NCBI RefSeq assembly: GCF_003073045.1
Contig: NC_037592.1
Coordinates: forward strand, 13,696,384-13,760,383
Origin: Pomacea canaliculata
Lineage: Eukaryota > Mollusca > Gastropoda > Architaenioglossa > Ampullariidae
Direction: 5' to 3'
Length of the DNA: 64,000 bases
Of this stretch, positions 25,110 to 37,484 are shown one piece after another. The notes below the pieces were generated by a model. It saw only the letters and a list, made by a program, of their open reading frames with translations, was not told the origin of the DNA and did no database searches. The number at the start of each line of letters is the position of its first letter. Positions within the stretch are counted from its first letter, which is position 1. The translations under genes were made by a program, and so were the position numbers.

Positions 25110-28100
25110 GGAGCCAACAGCTATGGACAGCTATCACTGAGGCCATAAGGAAGACCAGTTGGTTCCCAGAGAAGCAGTGCTTGTTAAAAAATATACCCCA
25201 TGTTTTATCACAGGTGGTGGCGGTCATTCTCTGCTTCAGACAAGTGAGTGTATGAAGATTTTCAGAAACAACAATCTCCTCATCATAATTTATCAAAAAT
25301 AATTTCAGTTAACCGAGTCCAACAGTGGAGGGCCCATTCAACCTACTTCAAAGAAAACTCTATGGAAAAAAAAAGAGGAGGACTGCATCATTCATTCTTG
25401 ACGGGCATGAAAATGCAACTTAAATGGTCAAAAAAAGGGGGGGGTGGACCCCTAAGGCCTATATCAATCAGTTTTATAGACACATAGTAACTTTCACCAG
25501 GTTTAAAAGCCTTCTTTTCAATTAGTTGAATGGGGTCTCTTCCACTAGCCATGGTTTGTCATGTTGCTCATTTATTATCACATACTTTGATAAAACTATT
25601 AAAAATCTTAAAAGAACTTATTTTTAGTAACTTAAAAGAGAAGTTGATGTCCATAGCTTTAATTGGATACTTAGTTGCCTGGATAAATCAATGGTGCAGA
25701 AATTCATTGTTTTCTTTATCAGATTTTTTCATGCTTTAGATGTAGCCATCAATTGTGATAGGCATTCTCTTTCTATTACATTATTAAGACTTAATCTTGT
25801 ACTGATAGTCTTTGTAGCACGAGAGTCAGTTGATTTTTAACCTAATAAATATATATTAAATGAATCAGATGCAGGATAATACAAGGAGAGAAAATTTATA
25901 CAAGATAAATTTATAGAATGATAACTCTTCCCACAGCAGAGAAATGTGCTGATGTCAGCATTTTGAATACAGAAAGTAGGATACAAAAAGCCTACACAGT
26001 GAATATATATTATTATAAATCACTGGCTACAATAGAATTAGTCCTTTTTTAATGAATTTGTAATTTGTACAACTGCAGTTTTTAAAAAAAAATTTGACAT
26101 CTCCAATAATAAGCTTCTTGCCTACCCCAAAAATAACTGATTGGATTTCAGGTGAGAAGTGTGTCTTAGTTTGTAGATCTCACATGATGAGCTAGGTAGC
26201 AGGGCTTCTGCTAAGGCTAAATTCTTTGGGGTCCCAGGGACCCCTTCAGATTTTTTAAGGGGTCCCTGTTCTTCGCCCAACTTTGAATGGGACCCCATTG
26301 ACGAAAATTGAAGGGGTCCTCCGAACTTTTAATGCGTACTGTACGCAATTTTTTGCGTAAGCAGAAGCCCTGAGGTAGTGCTGCAAGTAAAAATCCAGCA
26401 CAATGACTGTACCTTACTTTAAATTCCTTGTAACAGCAGTCCTTTTTCTTTAGTTTTTTTTTTTTAAACTTTGACAGCTTGAACATTAAGGTTATTGCCT
26501 AGCCAAAAAAACTTACTGATTTCAGGTGAGAAGTATATCTTAGTTTGTGGATCTAACTCGCACGGCCAGCTAGGCAGTGCTTCAAGTCAAAATGAAGTCA
26601 TTTTTGTGGAGATTCCATTTCCTTTTCATATGAAGATTGTCCAAGTGGCAGGTGGATGGGACTTTTCTCTGGCTGTCACAGGTATGTACTCATGGTTGTA
26701 TGAGTGAATGCTGCCTTCCTACCCACCTTTTTTCAAAACACCCATAAAAATCTAAGGTCTGTAGTAGGTTCAGTGATTGATGTGAGGCTGCAGGCACATC
26801 AATAGTGGTGTGTGTATACACATCAGCAAATCTTTTTTTCAGTTTTATATAAACATTTTGTTTTTAACAAATTAACAAGAACCAGTTTTAGCCAAAAGAA
26901 ATTATAATTACAGTTAGAATTTGATCATGTGGCCATTTAGCTATAGCATGTGTACCAGCTGAAATGGATGTGGTTGATCTCTTGCAGTGTTCTAAGATTT
27001 GCTGGAACATATTAAGTCAAGAGTCCATTAGATATGAAAATATATGCTCTTAAGCTTCAAAACATGATGCCTAATTTGAGAAAATTTCATGCATACAAAA
27101 TAGCAGATCGATATTTATTTTGTAAGAAATGATAAATGTGCATTTATAAAAATTTTATGTCTAAAAATAGTTATTTTTTTAGACTATATAGACTATAAAA
27201 ACGTTCCAAATGTTCTTGCTATGTAAAATGATTTGTTTAGTCTGAGGACTAAGAAAGGTAGTCTCATATGTCATTTATTCTTTTTTTTTTTTTAGCTGTC
27301 CATTCAGTCTCTCTTCCCTCCTCATCCCATGTCATTTTATCACAAACTCTAAAATAAAAATAACAAAAAATAAAGTATCTGCTTGTTTCATATTTTTTTT
27401 TTCCTTTTTAAACTACTTTCAGTGGAAGGGGAACTGTTTTCATGGGGAAACAACATCTTCTGTCAGCTTGGAAGGAATTCAAGTCATAAGGGGTCTACTT
27501 GTCCAGTAAGTCTTGTATCAGTACTGTATAGTACATCTGTTAGGCATGACTAAGTTGCATTTTGAACTACCACATTATAGAGAACAGAGTTGTGTGTTGT
27601 GCATGTGTGTTAGTAGGCATGTGCATACATTGCCACCCATGTTCGTTTCAGCTGATGCAATTACAAGCTAGCTATCATATCTTTTACCAAGCTTAACTAG
27701 TATTCTAAAGCAGATGCTGAGTTTTTTTCCTTTTTATCCTCATAGGCAAGAGTTGAGTTTCCAGATAAAGTGAAAGTTGCTGGCGTGGCAGCAGGCTTGA
27801 GACATGGCCTTGCTAAAACAGGTAAGCCCCAGGAACAATTTGAAACTTGTTTATGGGAAGTAGAACTCTAAGAGGAAACAAAACTCATAACTAGAATTTC
27901 TTATACAAATGTGTAGACAACACTGTTTCTATAATTGATGGAAATGCTTGGGTCAGAGGTTATTGGAAGATGGTTAGAGAAAGATGAGGACAGTTCTTTA
28001 TTTATGACGATAAGCATTACACACATTTTTTTCATTGATCAGATATTAAATTGTAGATGATACACTTCCTGATACTATGCACTTTCGGTCTTTTTTTTAT

Positions 28101-30694
28101 GTTAGCTTTATTTTATTATCTTTCTTGTCAGATCAAATTTCATGAATCTCCACTGACATTGGTTGTGAGTGACTGCATGTACTGCTGTGTGGAAGTAAGA
28201 AGACATATAGAACTTGTCATTTCAATCAGATTGAGAGATATGTGTACAAGAGATAGCACTATTTGAATGTTTTGGTTGACTCTTGACAGATGATGGTGCA
28301 GTTTATGGCTGGGGAGATAACAAACGTCAGCAGGTTGTGAACTTTGACGACAAAGTGGTATGCAGCAAAGTGCAGAGCCCTATGAGATGTAAACACTAAT
28401 TTTGATTCTAGCATACATAAATGTTTAAATACTAAAATGCAGTAAATGAAATATATGTGGATTATTATTAAAGAAATATTGTATTGTCCTTATTTACTAT
28501 GATCCATTTCTTCAGGTAATCATTAGTCAGGTAATCATTGACTAATCAGCACTGTTGAACTTACAGTGACTCTACCTTTACAAAGCAAGGTAGTCCAGGT
28601 GGCGGCAGGTGCATATCATTCTGGGGCTCTTACAGGTAAGTTCTTAATGATAGATTCTGCACAGTTTAATGATATTGATATCATTACAAATAATGATGAG
28701 AATCAACATATCTAAGGTGTTTATTCAATAGATACTTGATGCATTTATTCAGTCATGCACCATTCAGAAAACAACAACCCACCATTTTAGGCAGGAAATT
28801 CAGGCATATCTGGTCAGACAAGACGAGACCAAATGAAGGCACATTACGAATAGTAGTTTCTGCATAAATACAAATTCGAGTGAGATTTGAAGGTGAGATA
28901 GTGAAGGGCAGAAAATTCCAGAGCTAAAGTCCAAAGTAGAAGAAGGGACAGAATTCAAGAGAGTAATGCTTGAATGGCCTAGACAAAGAAGACAACTGTC
29001 TATGAAAGCATGAGAGTAGTGAGTAACCAGAGCAGAAAGGACTAGGAGCTATGGCAGCAATGATGGTATAGCACCTACAACAAGTTTGTTTATGAAGAGC
29101 TCAGTCCTTAAGCATCAGCATTAAACAAGTGCAAGATGTGTTTTTGAGAAATAGTGGGCAACAGAATAGTGAACTTTGAAAAGGAAGGGAGAGAGATTGG
29201 CCTCAGGACTAATCAAGGAGTCTAACGAAGACAGTATACAGTAAGTGATAAGAGCTTTAATGCCTCCTTCAGGGAGAAATTGTCCGTGCAACTAATCTGT
29301 GGAGGCTCAGGGTAGCACAATTCACAGAATTTGGTGATGTGTTGATTTATCAGCAGTATAATCCAGGAAGAAGCCAAGATTTCTCAAGCCCACTTTTCTT
29401 ATGGAGTTTACTGACTGGTGTCTGCACAAGTGGGCAATGACCAGAGGTTGCTATATGTTGTCTATAGTCAATAGGCAGAGCTTGTTTGTTGAGCTGATCA
29501 TGGTTGAATGGATTACTATTGTATAACACACTGATAGATACTCAAACAAACACACTGTATTATTTGGAAGTGGAAAGGAGGACTAAACATGCACGTGTTC
29601 AAAATTGTTTTTTAAATAGAAATCATGAGCCATCCTGATTAGCATACTTGTAAAGCATTAAACAAATCGAACAACGCTGACCCATTGAGTTTAAGTTTTG
29701 GGCAATTATTTCTAAGCTAATTACTGAGAAGAGTTTATTACTTTTTTTTTCCAGAAACTAGGGAAGTCCATCTTTGGGGTTGCAAAAGATTTGGACAAAT
29801 TTCCGCAAAGGCTGAGGGTAGCTCAAGTCCTGCTTAACTTCCTCTGATTTTGGAGGTGAAACTGTCAAGCATCTTGCAGTTGGCTGGACACACAATATAG
29901 TCTTGACAGGTAGGCGCACTTGAGTCCTTGATCCTTTGCTCTAGGAAGGTTGGTGGTCTTGTTGTTAATGTGCTTAACTGTGGAGCAATTTGTAGTTTGA
30001 GGAAGCCTCTCTTGCATGTTTACTTTCTAAGATATTTCTGGGAAAGGTAAAAGGTCATGAAAGGAGAATGTTAGGAGTGACAGTTTGCTGACCCAAGGGC
30101 AAATATGTTGGGTAACCTATTCCTTTACCTTATTTTTTCAGTGTGAGAGAGAGAGAGAGAAAATTTGAATCAGTTTGAATTTGTGGCAGAGTCAGGAAAT
30201 GTCTACAGCTGGGGAAGAGCAGATTATGGGCAGTTAGGAAGACCATGTGATCAGCCATATGACCCAACTCCAAAACTTATACAATGTCTACAGCATGTGC
30301 AGGCTGTTGTGTGTGGGTCAGAACACACACTTGCCATTTCAGGTAAGGTTTTAATTCTTGTCATTTAGAGGATGTGTGTGTGTGAAGACATGTCTACATA
30401 TTCTTGTGGCTAGAGTTCTATAGAGACTTCAAGGTAACTACATTTTACATGAAAATAGATGGCTGACTGCAAACTTCCCATGTATACTGTTAATGCCATG
30501 TGGTACATCCTGTCACTTCCTGTTTCCTTTCAGGAGATGGTCGACTGTATAGCTGGGGCTGGAATGAACATGGAATGTGTGGAACAGGGGACACAAACAA
30601 TGTTTTCATACCTACTGTTGTGGAACTTCAAGCTGAGAGTATCATGTTGATAGGTTGTGGTGCTGGACATTCTTTTGCATGTGTGAAAAGATGA
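25110..30694 (+). CDS. SERGEF: Secretion-regulating guanine nucleotide exchange factor (DelGEF), RCC1 repeats
   Basis: Seven-bladed RCC1-like propeller protein; the human form is reported to bind the exocyst component Sec5 and affect secretion. Nine exons were found: 25110-25243, 26526-26681, 27423-27505, 27746-27821, 28290-28388, 28567-28635, 29755-29909, 30190-30342, 30534-30694 (stop). RCC1 signatures in order include GANSYGQL, GHKED, ITGGGGHS, VCGSNSHGQLG, GGWDFSLAVT, FSWGNN, AAGLRHGLA, YGWGDN, AAGAYHSGAL, YSWGRADYGQLGR, CGSEHTLAIS, YSWGWNEHGMCG and GCGAGHSFA. GHKED, GGGGHS, WGRADYGQLGR, WGWNEHGMCG and GCGAGHS match human SERGEF closely, which separates it from other RCC1 proteins. Two exons break frame: one base too many near 25140 (between QLSL and GHKED) and one too few near 29835. 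Everything else is in phase, so the gene is probably alive and these may be assembly errors. The first exon is not found. Confidence 0.92.
26130..26440 (+). pseudogene. Decayed duplicate of SERGEF exon 26526-26681, split by an insertion
   Basis: The sequence from about 26130 (a pyrimidine stretch, then TTCAGGTGAGAAG) repeats the intron end and exon start found at 26500-26590, with the same order of words: GGTGAGAAGTxTxTCTTAGT, TTTGTxGATCT, GCTAGG. After the inserted element the copy resumes at 26379 (TGCTGCAAGTAAAAAT versus TGCTTCAAGTCAAAAT). The copy carries in-frame stops, so it is a dead exon left by a local tandem duplication. Confidence 0.7.
26200..26372. mobile_element. Inverted-repeat MITE inside the dead SERGEF exon copy
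   Basis: A 173-bp element with 13-bp inverted ends (CAGGGCTTCTGCT) bounded by the 6-bp direct repeat AGGTAG (26194-26199 and 26373-26378). Taking it out restores the alignment between the two exon copies, so both ends are firm. It contains several GGGTCCC/GGGACCC words that can pair. The 6-bp duplication does not fit Tc1/mariner (TA), and hAT would give 8 bp; the superfamily is left open. Confidence 0.75.
28780..29330 (-). mobile_element. Degenerate LINE reverse-transcriptase fragment in a SERGEF intron
   Basis: On the - strand, frames broken by several stops read fragments such as CILSSLD, VHYSVAHYFSKTH and, nearer 28900, LWNFLPFTISPSNL. Their order and wording recall the end of LINE ORF2 (xLSRLDYCNSLL, NSAARLIFK, LWNSLP). 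Similarity is weak at each point but the order is right. It lies between the exons at 28567-28635 and 29755-29909. Confidence 0.45.
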
Positions 30695-31293
30695 TTGTCT
30701 GTTTAATCTCAAACACACTCAGGTTTGAAGTAAGCCGAATCGTTGCATGTGATTTATAGTGCATGTCTGTGATCTGTTAAAAACAGAAGAGGGTAACTCA
30801 TATTTTCCAGAAGTGACTGCAGCTGCTTGAAGTTGAGGGCAGATGCACTGTACAACTGTTGCATTGTTGCTGTAAAATTAAATTTAGTAGAGTATGACAC
30901 TGATTAGCAAATAATAAGTAAGAAATGTAATGAAATAAGGCTACTTGCATGGGCGACGAGCAGTAGGCAAACAGTGACCGTGAGAACTGCATTCTTTACT
31001 CTGAGGTGTAGTCATCTCTTTATTTGAAGATAAGATCAACACTCTATCCAAATGCATCTTTTCTTTCTCCGATCAGATTTGGACCCACTTTCAGATAATA
31101 GTGTTGACTATACAGTGTCTTACCTCTACTATCCCCACCCCTGGTCCAGGTGTTATTACAGGGCATTGAGTTATAGCACTAGTGTCGCACTTATATGATA
31201 CCTACAATACAGGTTCATACAAGCGTGTGGTGCTAAAGGGTAAAATGGGATGTTTGCAATATTTATCGCTTATAATTATACCATGGATACAAC

Positions 31294-31309
31294 TTTTATT
31301 TTCAAATAA
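31294..31309. terminator. Poly(A) signals of two converging genes side by side
   Basis: AATAAA on + at 31304-31309 lies about 610 nt after the SERGEF stop. TTTATT on + (AATAAA on -) at about 31294-31300 lies about 390 nt after the stop of gene A. If both are used, the two 3' UTRs overlap by a few tens of bases. Confidence 0.4.
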
Positions 31310-31691
31310 AACCTATACACTTTTTTAAATTCATTTTTTTGCATGTACATCTGAAGTTTCAACAAATGGAACAGATTTCTTTAGGCTTAAATTACGCAAA
31401 TGTGCAGTTTGTACGGGTGTGTGATCTCTCACTCTGACACACAAATGACGGCCACTACACAGCATATTCTCATAGCTCCCGCGGTCAGACGTGTCCAGAA
31501 GCATGAATCCCACGAATACAGCGATCTCTGACGACTATGCTTCATTCCAGGCGAACTGTGACGATGTAATACTCGGCGACATTGACCTTTTTTTCACAAA
31601 ATTTCGAGTCATAGAAAACTAGACTTTGCCACCTCGGAGTCCACTACTAGCAAGCTTATGACAATACACGGGCGTGGTAAACAGCGTGGGT

Positions 31692-34600
31692 TTAATCTTC
31701 CACGTAAGGCTCCAGACTGTTTCTGGAAAAAGTTGTCATTTTTTTGTCTTGGAACCGAAGAAACTGGGCTGGCAGATCTTCCGTGGCGTCCTGAGTGGAG
31801 ACACAAAAGAACACCTGACATAATAAACATCAAGAAAGTCGCGACGTAGTACACGTTGCAGTTACACAGCCTGCAAAACTAGTGGGTCCCACTACCCCGC
31901 TAGTTTTCCAGGCTGGGTATCTCGTGATTTACTAATTATTACAGCGAAGACAAGAACTATGACTACAGGGATATCGTGAAGGGCGAGAGAACATGAACAT
32001 TTGCATACTTATTTTTCACCCTAGAACTTTGTTCATGGGGTCCAGCAAGAAACACTATGACGGGATTAAAAGTAATGTTATCATGCAAAAATTCCTGAAG
32101 ATCAAAAGAAACACAAACATATATTTATGCTCTTTTAAGACATTCCTTCCAGTCTGTAGAAGATGGAAATAAATGACCATGAACCTACCCTTTCAGAAAA
32201 GGTGAATTCCGAGCTCTCAAAACTGATGAGACCGTAGCCTGTGTTCGCGACCCCGAGGGTAACCTGAAGAAAAACGAAATCAATTGACATTCCTTATATG
32301 GATAGTTGTTTAAACATCAGCACCATCTTGTCACAGTTTGCTATTCAATTATGAAACAAAGACCATTACTGTCGTCAAAGCTGCTAGGGCAATAGTGAGT
32401 AGTCGAAATGGTCAGTGGGCCCCCGCCTCTCCTTGAAGGTAGAGTGTGGGGAGATCGGTGCAACTAAGGGTATATCACGGCATGGCAGCCACCCTGTCAA
32501 CAACTGCCACATTCAGAGAACGAACAGTGTGTCCTTGAAGGTAGACAGCAAGTTGATATACTACTCCTGTCTGAAGGACTAGACACAACATCGATGAGCG
32601 CTAGATAACACGCTGGGTGAGTGACGAGCAGTGAACAAAAAAAAAAAAATCACCATAAAGCGAGATAGCATTTAACAACAGGAAGTAATGATATCGTACT
32701 GATATGGCGTGTTTGATTTATTTGTTTATTTTGTTATAAGGTATGAAAAAATGTTTACTGATGTGAGTACGAGTGGGAGGAATCAGACAATAAACTGTTA
32801 GAGGCAGTGGACTAGCAGATAAAACGTGGAACCAAAGAAGGAAGAAGCAAGACAGTTTGGAGGTGGGGGATACCACACGCACGCGCACACACAGACACGA
32901 ATGCACGCTGGTACTGACAATATGAATCACAGTGTCATCTAAAGTCATCGACACAACTAACACACTGTTGTAGACTCTATTGTTACCACTACAGGCACCG
33001 AGACAAGGTAATTATTTTGCGTGCTCACATTTGAAACACAAGTCTCTTCGTCCAGTGTAATCTTGTTCTTCCTCTTGATCCTGTAATTACAGCACAAAGA
33101 ACATTTCAAGTGATTGGATATATACAGCAACAACGCTGTCTAGAAACAAGCAACATTTGTGATGTTTATCCACAAGCAAAATGAAAAAAACTTTTTTCTT
33201 TAAACTATGTTTTGTTGGCTTGTATGCCTATCGTAGCCTATACAAAGCGAACCTTGCATGTTTGCCCGGACACTGTCGAGCACATCAGGCATGTAGACTT
33301 AAATGTTTTCGTGCATTTACAATATTTACATATATTTGACGAGGAAAAAACAATGATTATATCGACATTTCATCGTGTGAAAAGTAAAATGGTTTAAGCT
33401 TTTGAACATACATGGACAGTGAGTCTTGTAGGAATAACGTGCGTGTTTATTGGAGTTCATACTTGTAGAGATCGTTTCTAAAGGTTGTTCTTACGAGAGA
33501 ACACGAAGACAATGTGCCTGCTACAGTACGTGATGTACTTTTCGCTCGTTTGAGTAGGTGAGACCCTACTACACCCACCTTTGTTTCCGCCGGACGCATA
33601 TGGCGGTGATGATTATGAAAAGAAAGAGGCCTGCTGCTGCGCCTGCGACTGAGGCGCCCAGTTTCTGTACATCAAGGTCTGAAAAAAAGACAAAGACGAA
33701 TTTTGGGGACAATAAACTAATGTTCGCTCTTTTCTTTACACCACACACACCGGTTCGCCAGCTCGATTCTCTAGTGACTTACCTTCTGTCCGTCTTTCTG
33801 AATTTTTTCCTGACGAGAGCTGCGTTGTTGTCTCCATGACGACAGAAGATGATCTGTTGAATGATGATAGCAGTGAGGAGAAAGAAGTTTTTTCACTGAC
33901 AGTAGTGGCCGACGACGAAACTGTTCCTGTTGTTGCAACAGCAGTAGATGCTGATGGTGCACTTGCTGTGACGGTTGTGTGGAGAGCTGGTTTTGATGGG
34001 GATGATGCTGTGGTCGTGGCAGAGGTAGTCTGTGTCGATGGTGTGCTTATTATGTGTGTTATACTGGACGGTGAAGATGATGGAGTCGGAGACAGGACTG
34101 GTTACGCGGCCAGTTACTGATGTAACTGTTTTCAATGTTGTAAGGAAAGATGAAGTGGATGGTGAAGGGGATGTTTTAGTGAGGGTTGATGATTCCGATG
34201 GTGTAGTTGTGTGAGTAGTAGACATGGATAGTGTGACCGCATGTGTCACATGGGGAGTTGATGCTGATTTAACCTCTGTATTTATTGTATGTATATTTGG
34301 CGTAGACTGCTTTGCTGCTGTTGCTGTAGCAGTACTAAACACAATTGATGTCTTTGGTTTTGCTGTTGCAGCTGTTGTCAACAAAGTTGATGTTGCTAAC
34401 TTAGTTGATGGAGCTGTAAAAACAGGTGACATTGTTGTCCTAGCTGCAATTGTTGTATAAAGACGTGTTGTAGGTGTTGTAAACACAGTTGATGTTTCAG
34501 GTTTAGGTGTAGTAGAGAAAGTTGATGTTGCTTTCGGTTTAGTTGTCTGGATAGTTGTTGCAGTTGTTGTTATGACAGTTGATTTCGGCTTAGCGGTTAC

Positions 34601-37484
34601 AATTGCTGTAGAAGCAGTTGATGCTGATTTAGTTGTAGGGACAGTTTTTGTTATGACAGTTGATGTGGGTTTAGTCGTTGCAATTGTTGTAGAAGCCGTT
34701 GATAATTTCGATCTAAATGTTGTAGGTGTTGTAAACACAGCTGATGTTCCTGATTTTTGTGTAGTAAGGGCAGCTGATGTTGATTTAGGTGTGGTTGTGT
34801 GGGTAGTTGTTGCAGTCGTTGTCAGGATAGTTGATGTCGGCTTAGTCGTTATAATTGTAGATGTTGTAAACACAGCTGATGTTCCTGATTTATGTGTAGT
34901 AACGACAGATGATGTTGACTTAGGTGGGGTTGTGTGTGTAGTTGTTGCAACCTTTGTCGGGACAGTTGATGTCGGTTTAGTCGTTACAATTGTTGCAGAA
35001 GTAGTTGACGTTTTGGGGGTCAGTGTTGCGGATGTTGTAAACACAACTGATGTTTCTGTTTTATGTGTAGTAAAGACAGCTGATGTTAATTTAGGTGTGA
35101 TTATGTTTGTAGTTGTTGCAGCCGTTGGCAGGACAGTTAATGTCGGCTTAGTTGTTACAATTGTAGATGTTCCTGTTTTATGTGTAGTAACGACAGCTAA
35201 TGTTGACTTAGGTGTGGTTGTGTGGGTAGTTGTTGCAGCCTTTGTCGGGACAGTTGATGTCGTCTTAGTCGTTGCAATTGTTGCAGAAGCAGTTGACGTT
35301 TTAGGACTTAGTGTTTTAGATGTTGTAAACACAACTGATGTTCCTGATTTATGTGTGGTAACGACAGATGATGTTGACTTACGTGGGGTTGTGTGGGTAG
35401 TTATTGCAGTTGATGTCGGTTTAGTTGTTATAATTGTAGGTGTTGTAAACACAACTGATGTTCTTGATTTATGTGTAGTAACGACAGATGATGTTGGCTT
35501 AGGTGTGGTTGTGTGGGTAGTTGTTGCAGCCTTTGTCGGGACAGCTGATGTCGGTTTAGTTGTTAGAATCGTAGGTGTTGTAAACACAGCTGATGTTCCT
35601 GATTTATGTGTAGTAAAGACAGCTGATGTTAATTTAGGTGTGATTATGTTTGTAGTTGTTGCAGCCGTTGGCAGGACAGTTAATGTCGGCTTAGTCGTTG
35701 CAATTGTTGCAAAAGCAGTTGATGTTTTAGGATTTAGTGTTTTAGGTGTTGTAAACACAACTGATGTTCCTGATTTATGTGTAGTAACTACAGATGATGT
35801 TGGCTTAGGTGGGGTTGTGTGGTTAGTTGTTGCAGCCGTTGTCTGGACAGTTGATGTCGGCTTAGTTGTTATAACTGTAGATGTTGTAAACACAGCTGAT
35901 GTTCCTGATTTATGTGTAGTAACGACAGGTAATGTTGACTTACGTGGGGTTGTGTGGGTAGTTGTTGCAGCTGTTGTCAGGACAGTTGATGTCGGTTTAG
36001 TCGTTGTAATAGTTGCAGAAGTAGTTGATGTTTTGGGGGTCAGTGTTGCGGGTGTTGTAAACACAACTGATGTTCCTGATTTATGTGTAGTAACGACAGC
36101 TGATGTTGACTTAGTTGGGGTTGTGTGGGTAGCTGTTGCAGCCGTTGTCGGGACAGTTGATGTCGGTTTAGTCGTTGCAATAGTTGCAGAAGTAGTTGAT
36201 GTTTTAGGATGTAATGTAGGTGTTGTAAGCACAACCGATGTTCCTGATATGTGTAGTAAAAGTAGCTGATGTTGATTTATGTGTAGTTGTAGGGATAGTT
36301 GTTGTGAGGACAGTTGATGTGGGTTTAGTCGTTGCAATCGTTGTAGAAACACTGGACCCTGCTGGTTCATGTGACGTAGCCTCAGTTGTAAGATGTGAGC
36401 CTTTGGTGCTGCTCCAAACACTATTCTGGTTTCCATTGCTGACTGTAAAGCGGTAAGAAACAGTAGGATGCATGGATTCAATACACAAGCTTCATGGTCT
36501 TGACAGCTGCAGGGCATCGGACCTTTCACACAAAGTGGCTCGCTACACAATTTTATTGTTTGGTTAGTCTTAGAGAAAAGGTGGCCCTAATTCTTCACCA
36601 TAGCAGAGTGGTGTCAGTGTAATAAAAACTGAACAGCTAGATGTGTTAATCGCATAAAGATATGTTAGCTTTAATAGCTTTAGTTTATAAAGAAAACTGA
36701 AGTGTCTGCTTCGACATAACTGATAAACAGGGAACAGTATGATCCACAACGAGATGATTCCGTTTTCAAGCGAACTAACTATTTATATCACAGTTATACT
36801 TTAGGGATCTGTTGTATGCAGCTTTACTGCGAGCATATGATTTAATTGTTAGCAACCCTTCATCGCGGAATCATGTTGTTAGTAACAGTACTATCATCAT
36901 CATCACATTGGTGGCAAGATGGTGGCCAAATGATGAGCAATAGTGTGACACAATATTATAAAACAAAGAAGCTTTAACAATATTAAGTAATCGTTTTTTT
37001 TAACAGAACAGATAAAATTACATTGACCATATGCTTTACTTTGTGATCTGTAGTTACTGAAGTAGCAATAAATTATTTTTAAATACGTGTCACTTAAATT
37101 ATGCATTACATAAATCATAAACCTCTGTAATTGCTTCGGCAAACGAAAAGTTGTAATTGAAGCTAAATATAGAGTGTTACCAACTTTTACTCATTAGGCT
37201 AGAATTGTCTGTAGGACATCAGTACAAACAGCATGTATACATCAGTTAGTCCAACCTATCTTAATATAGCTAAACCAACTGTTCATCAGTGGTAGGACCA
37301 CGATTCAGCGGTGGAAAAAAACAAAGAAAAGGAGGAAGATAAAGAGGGGAAAACAAATCCCAACAAAAAGCAGAAAGATTAGAGGAAGACCTTCAGAAGA
37401 ATTGATGGAAGTGGTCTTACCTGAACTCCCGAAAACATAAAAGTTAGCAATTAGTGCGATTGTTAGAAACATTAGACTCTCCAT
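31692..37484 (-). CDS. Mucin-like single-pass membrane protein, gene A of the cluster
   Basis: Exons (- strand order): 37484-37421, 36442-33783, 33678-33579, 33080-33029, 32263-32189, 31790-31692 (stop). Exon 1 gives a signal peptide (MESLMFLTIALIANFYVFGSSG). Exon 2 is a Thr/Ser ectodomain with about eleven copies of a ~56-aa unit (HKSGTSVVFTTP..., KTSTTSATIATTKPTSTV..., HTTPPKSTS). Exon 3 gives the transmembrane helix (AGLFLFIIITAI) and CVRRKQR. Exon 4 is a basic then acidic juxtamembrane piece (IKRKNKITLDEE). Exon 5 holds LGVANTGYGLISF, with a YGLI possible sorting motif. Exon 6 ends NSLEPYVED. The expected size is about 1,016 aa. Frame changes are needed near 36247 (two bases missing from a repeat copy) and near 34090, both in the repeat exon. 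No named family is recognised. Confidence 0.75.
34480..36300 (-). repeat. ~168-bp tandem repeats coding the gene A ectodomain
   Basis: About eleven imperfect copies of a unit near 168 bp (56 aa), some with an internal deletion of the KTSTTSAT segment. Each starts near a T-HKSGTS-V-FTT sequence. The copies are diverged enough to align without doubt, so the array is not very recent. Confidence 0.85.

Noticed and set aside
34572-36269. 565-codon open frame on + coding Val/Asp-rich repeats
   Set aside because: It is the antisense of the gene A repeat exon. The sense strand has a signal peptide, transmembrane exon and matched splice phases, so the antisense frame is best explained by repeat composition.
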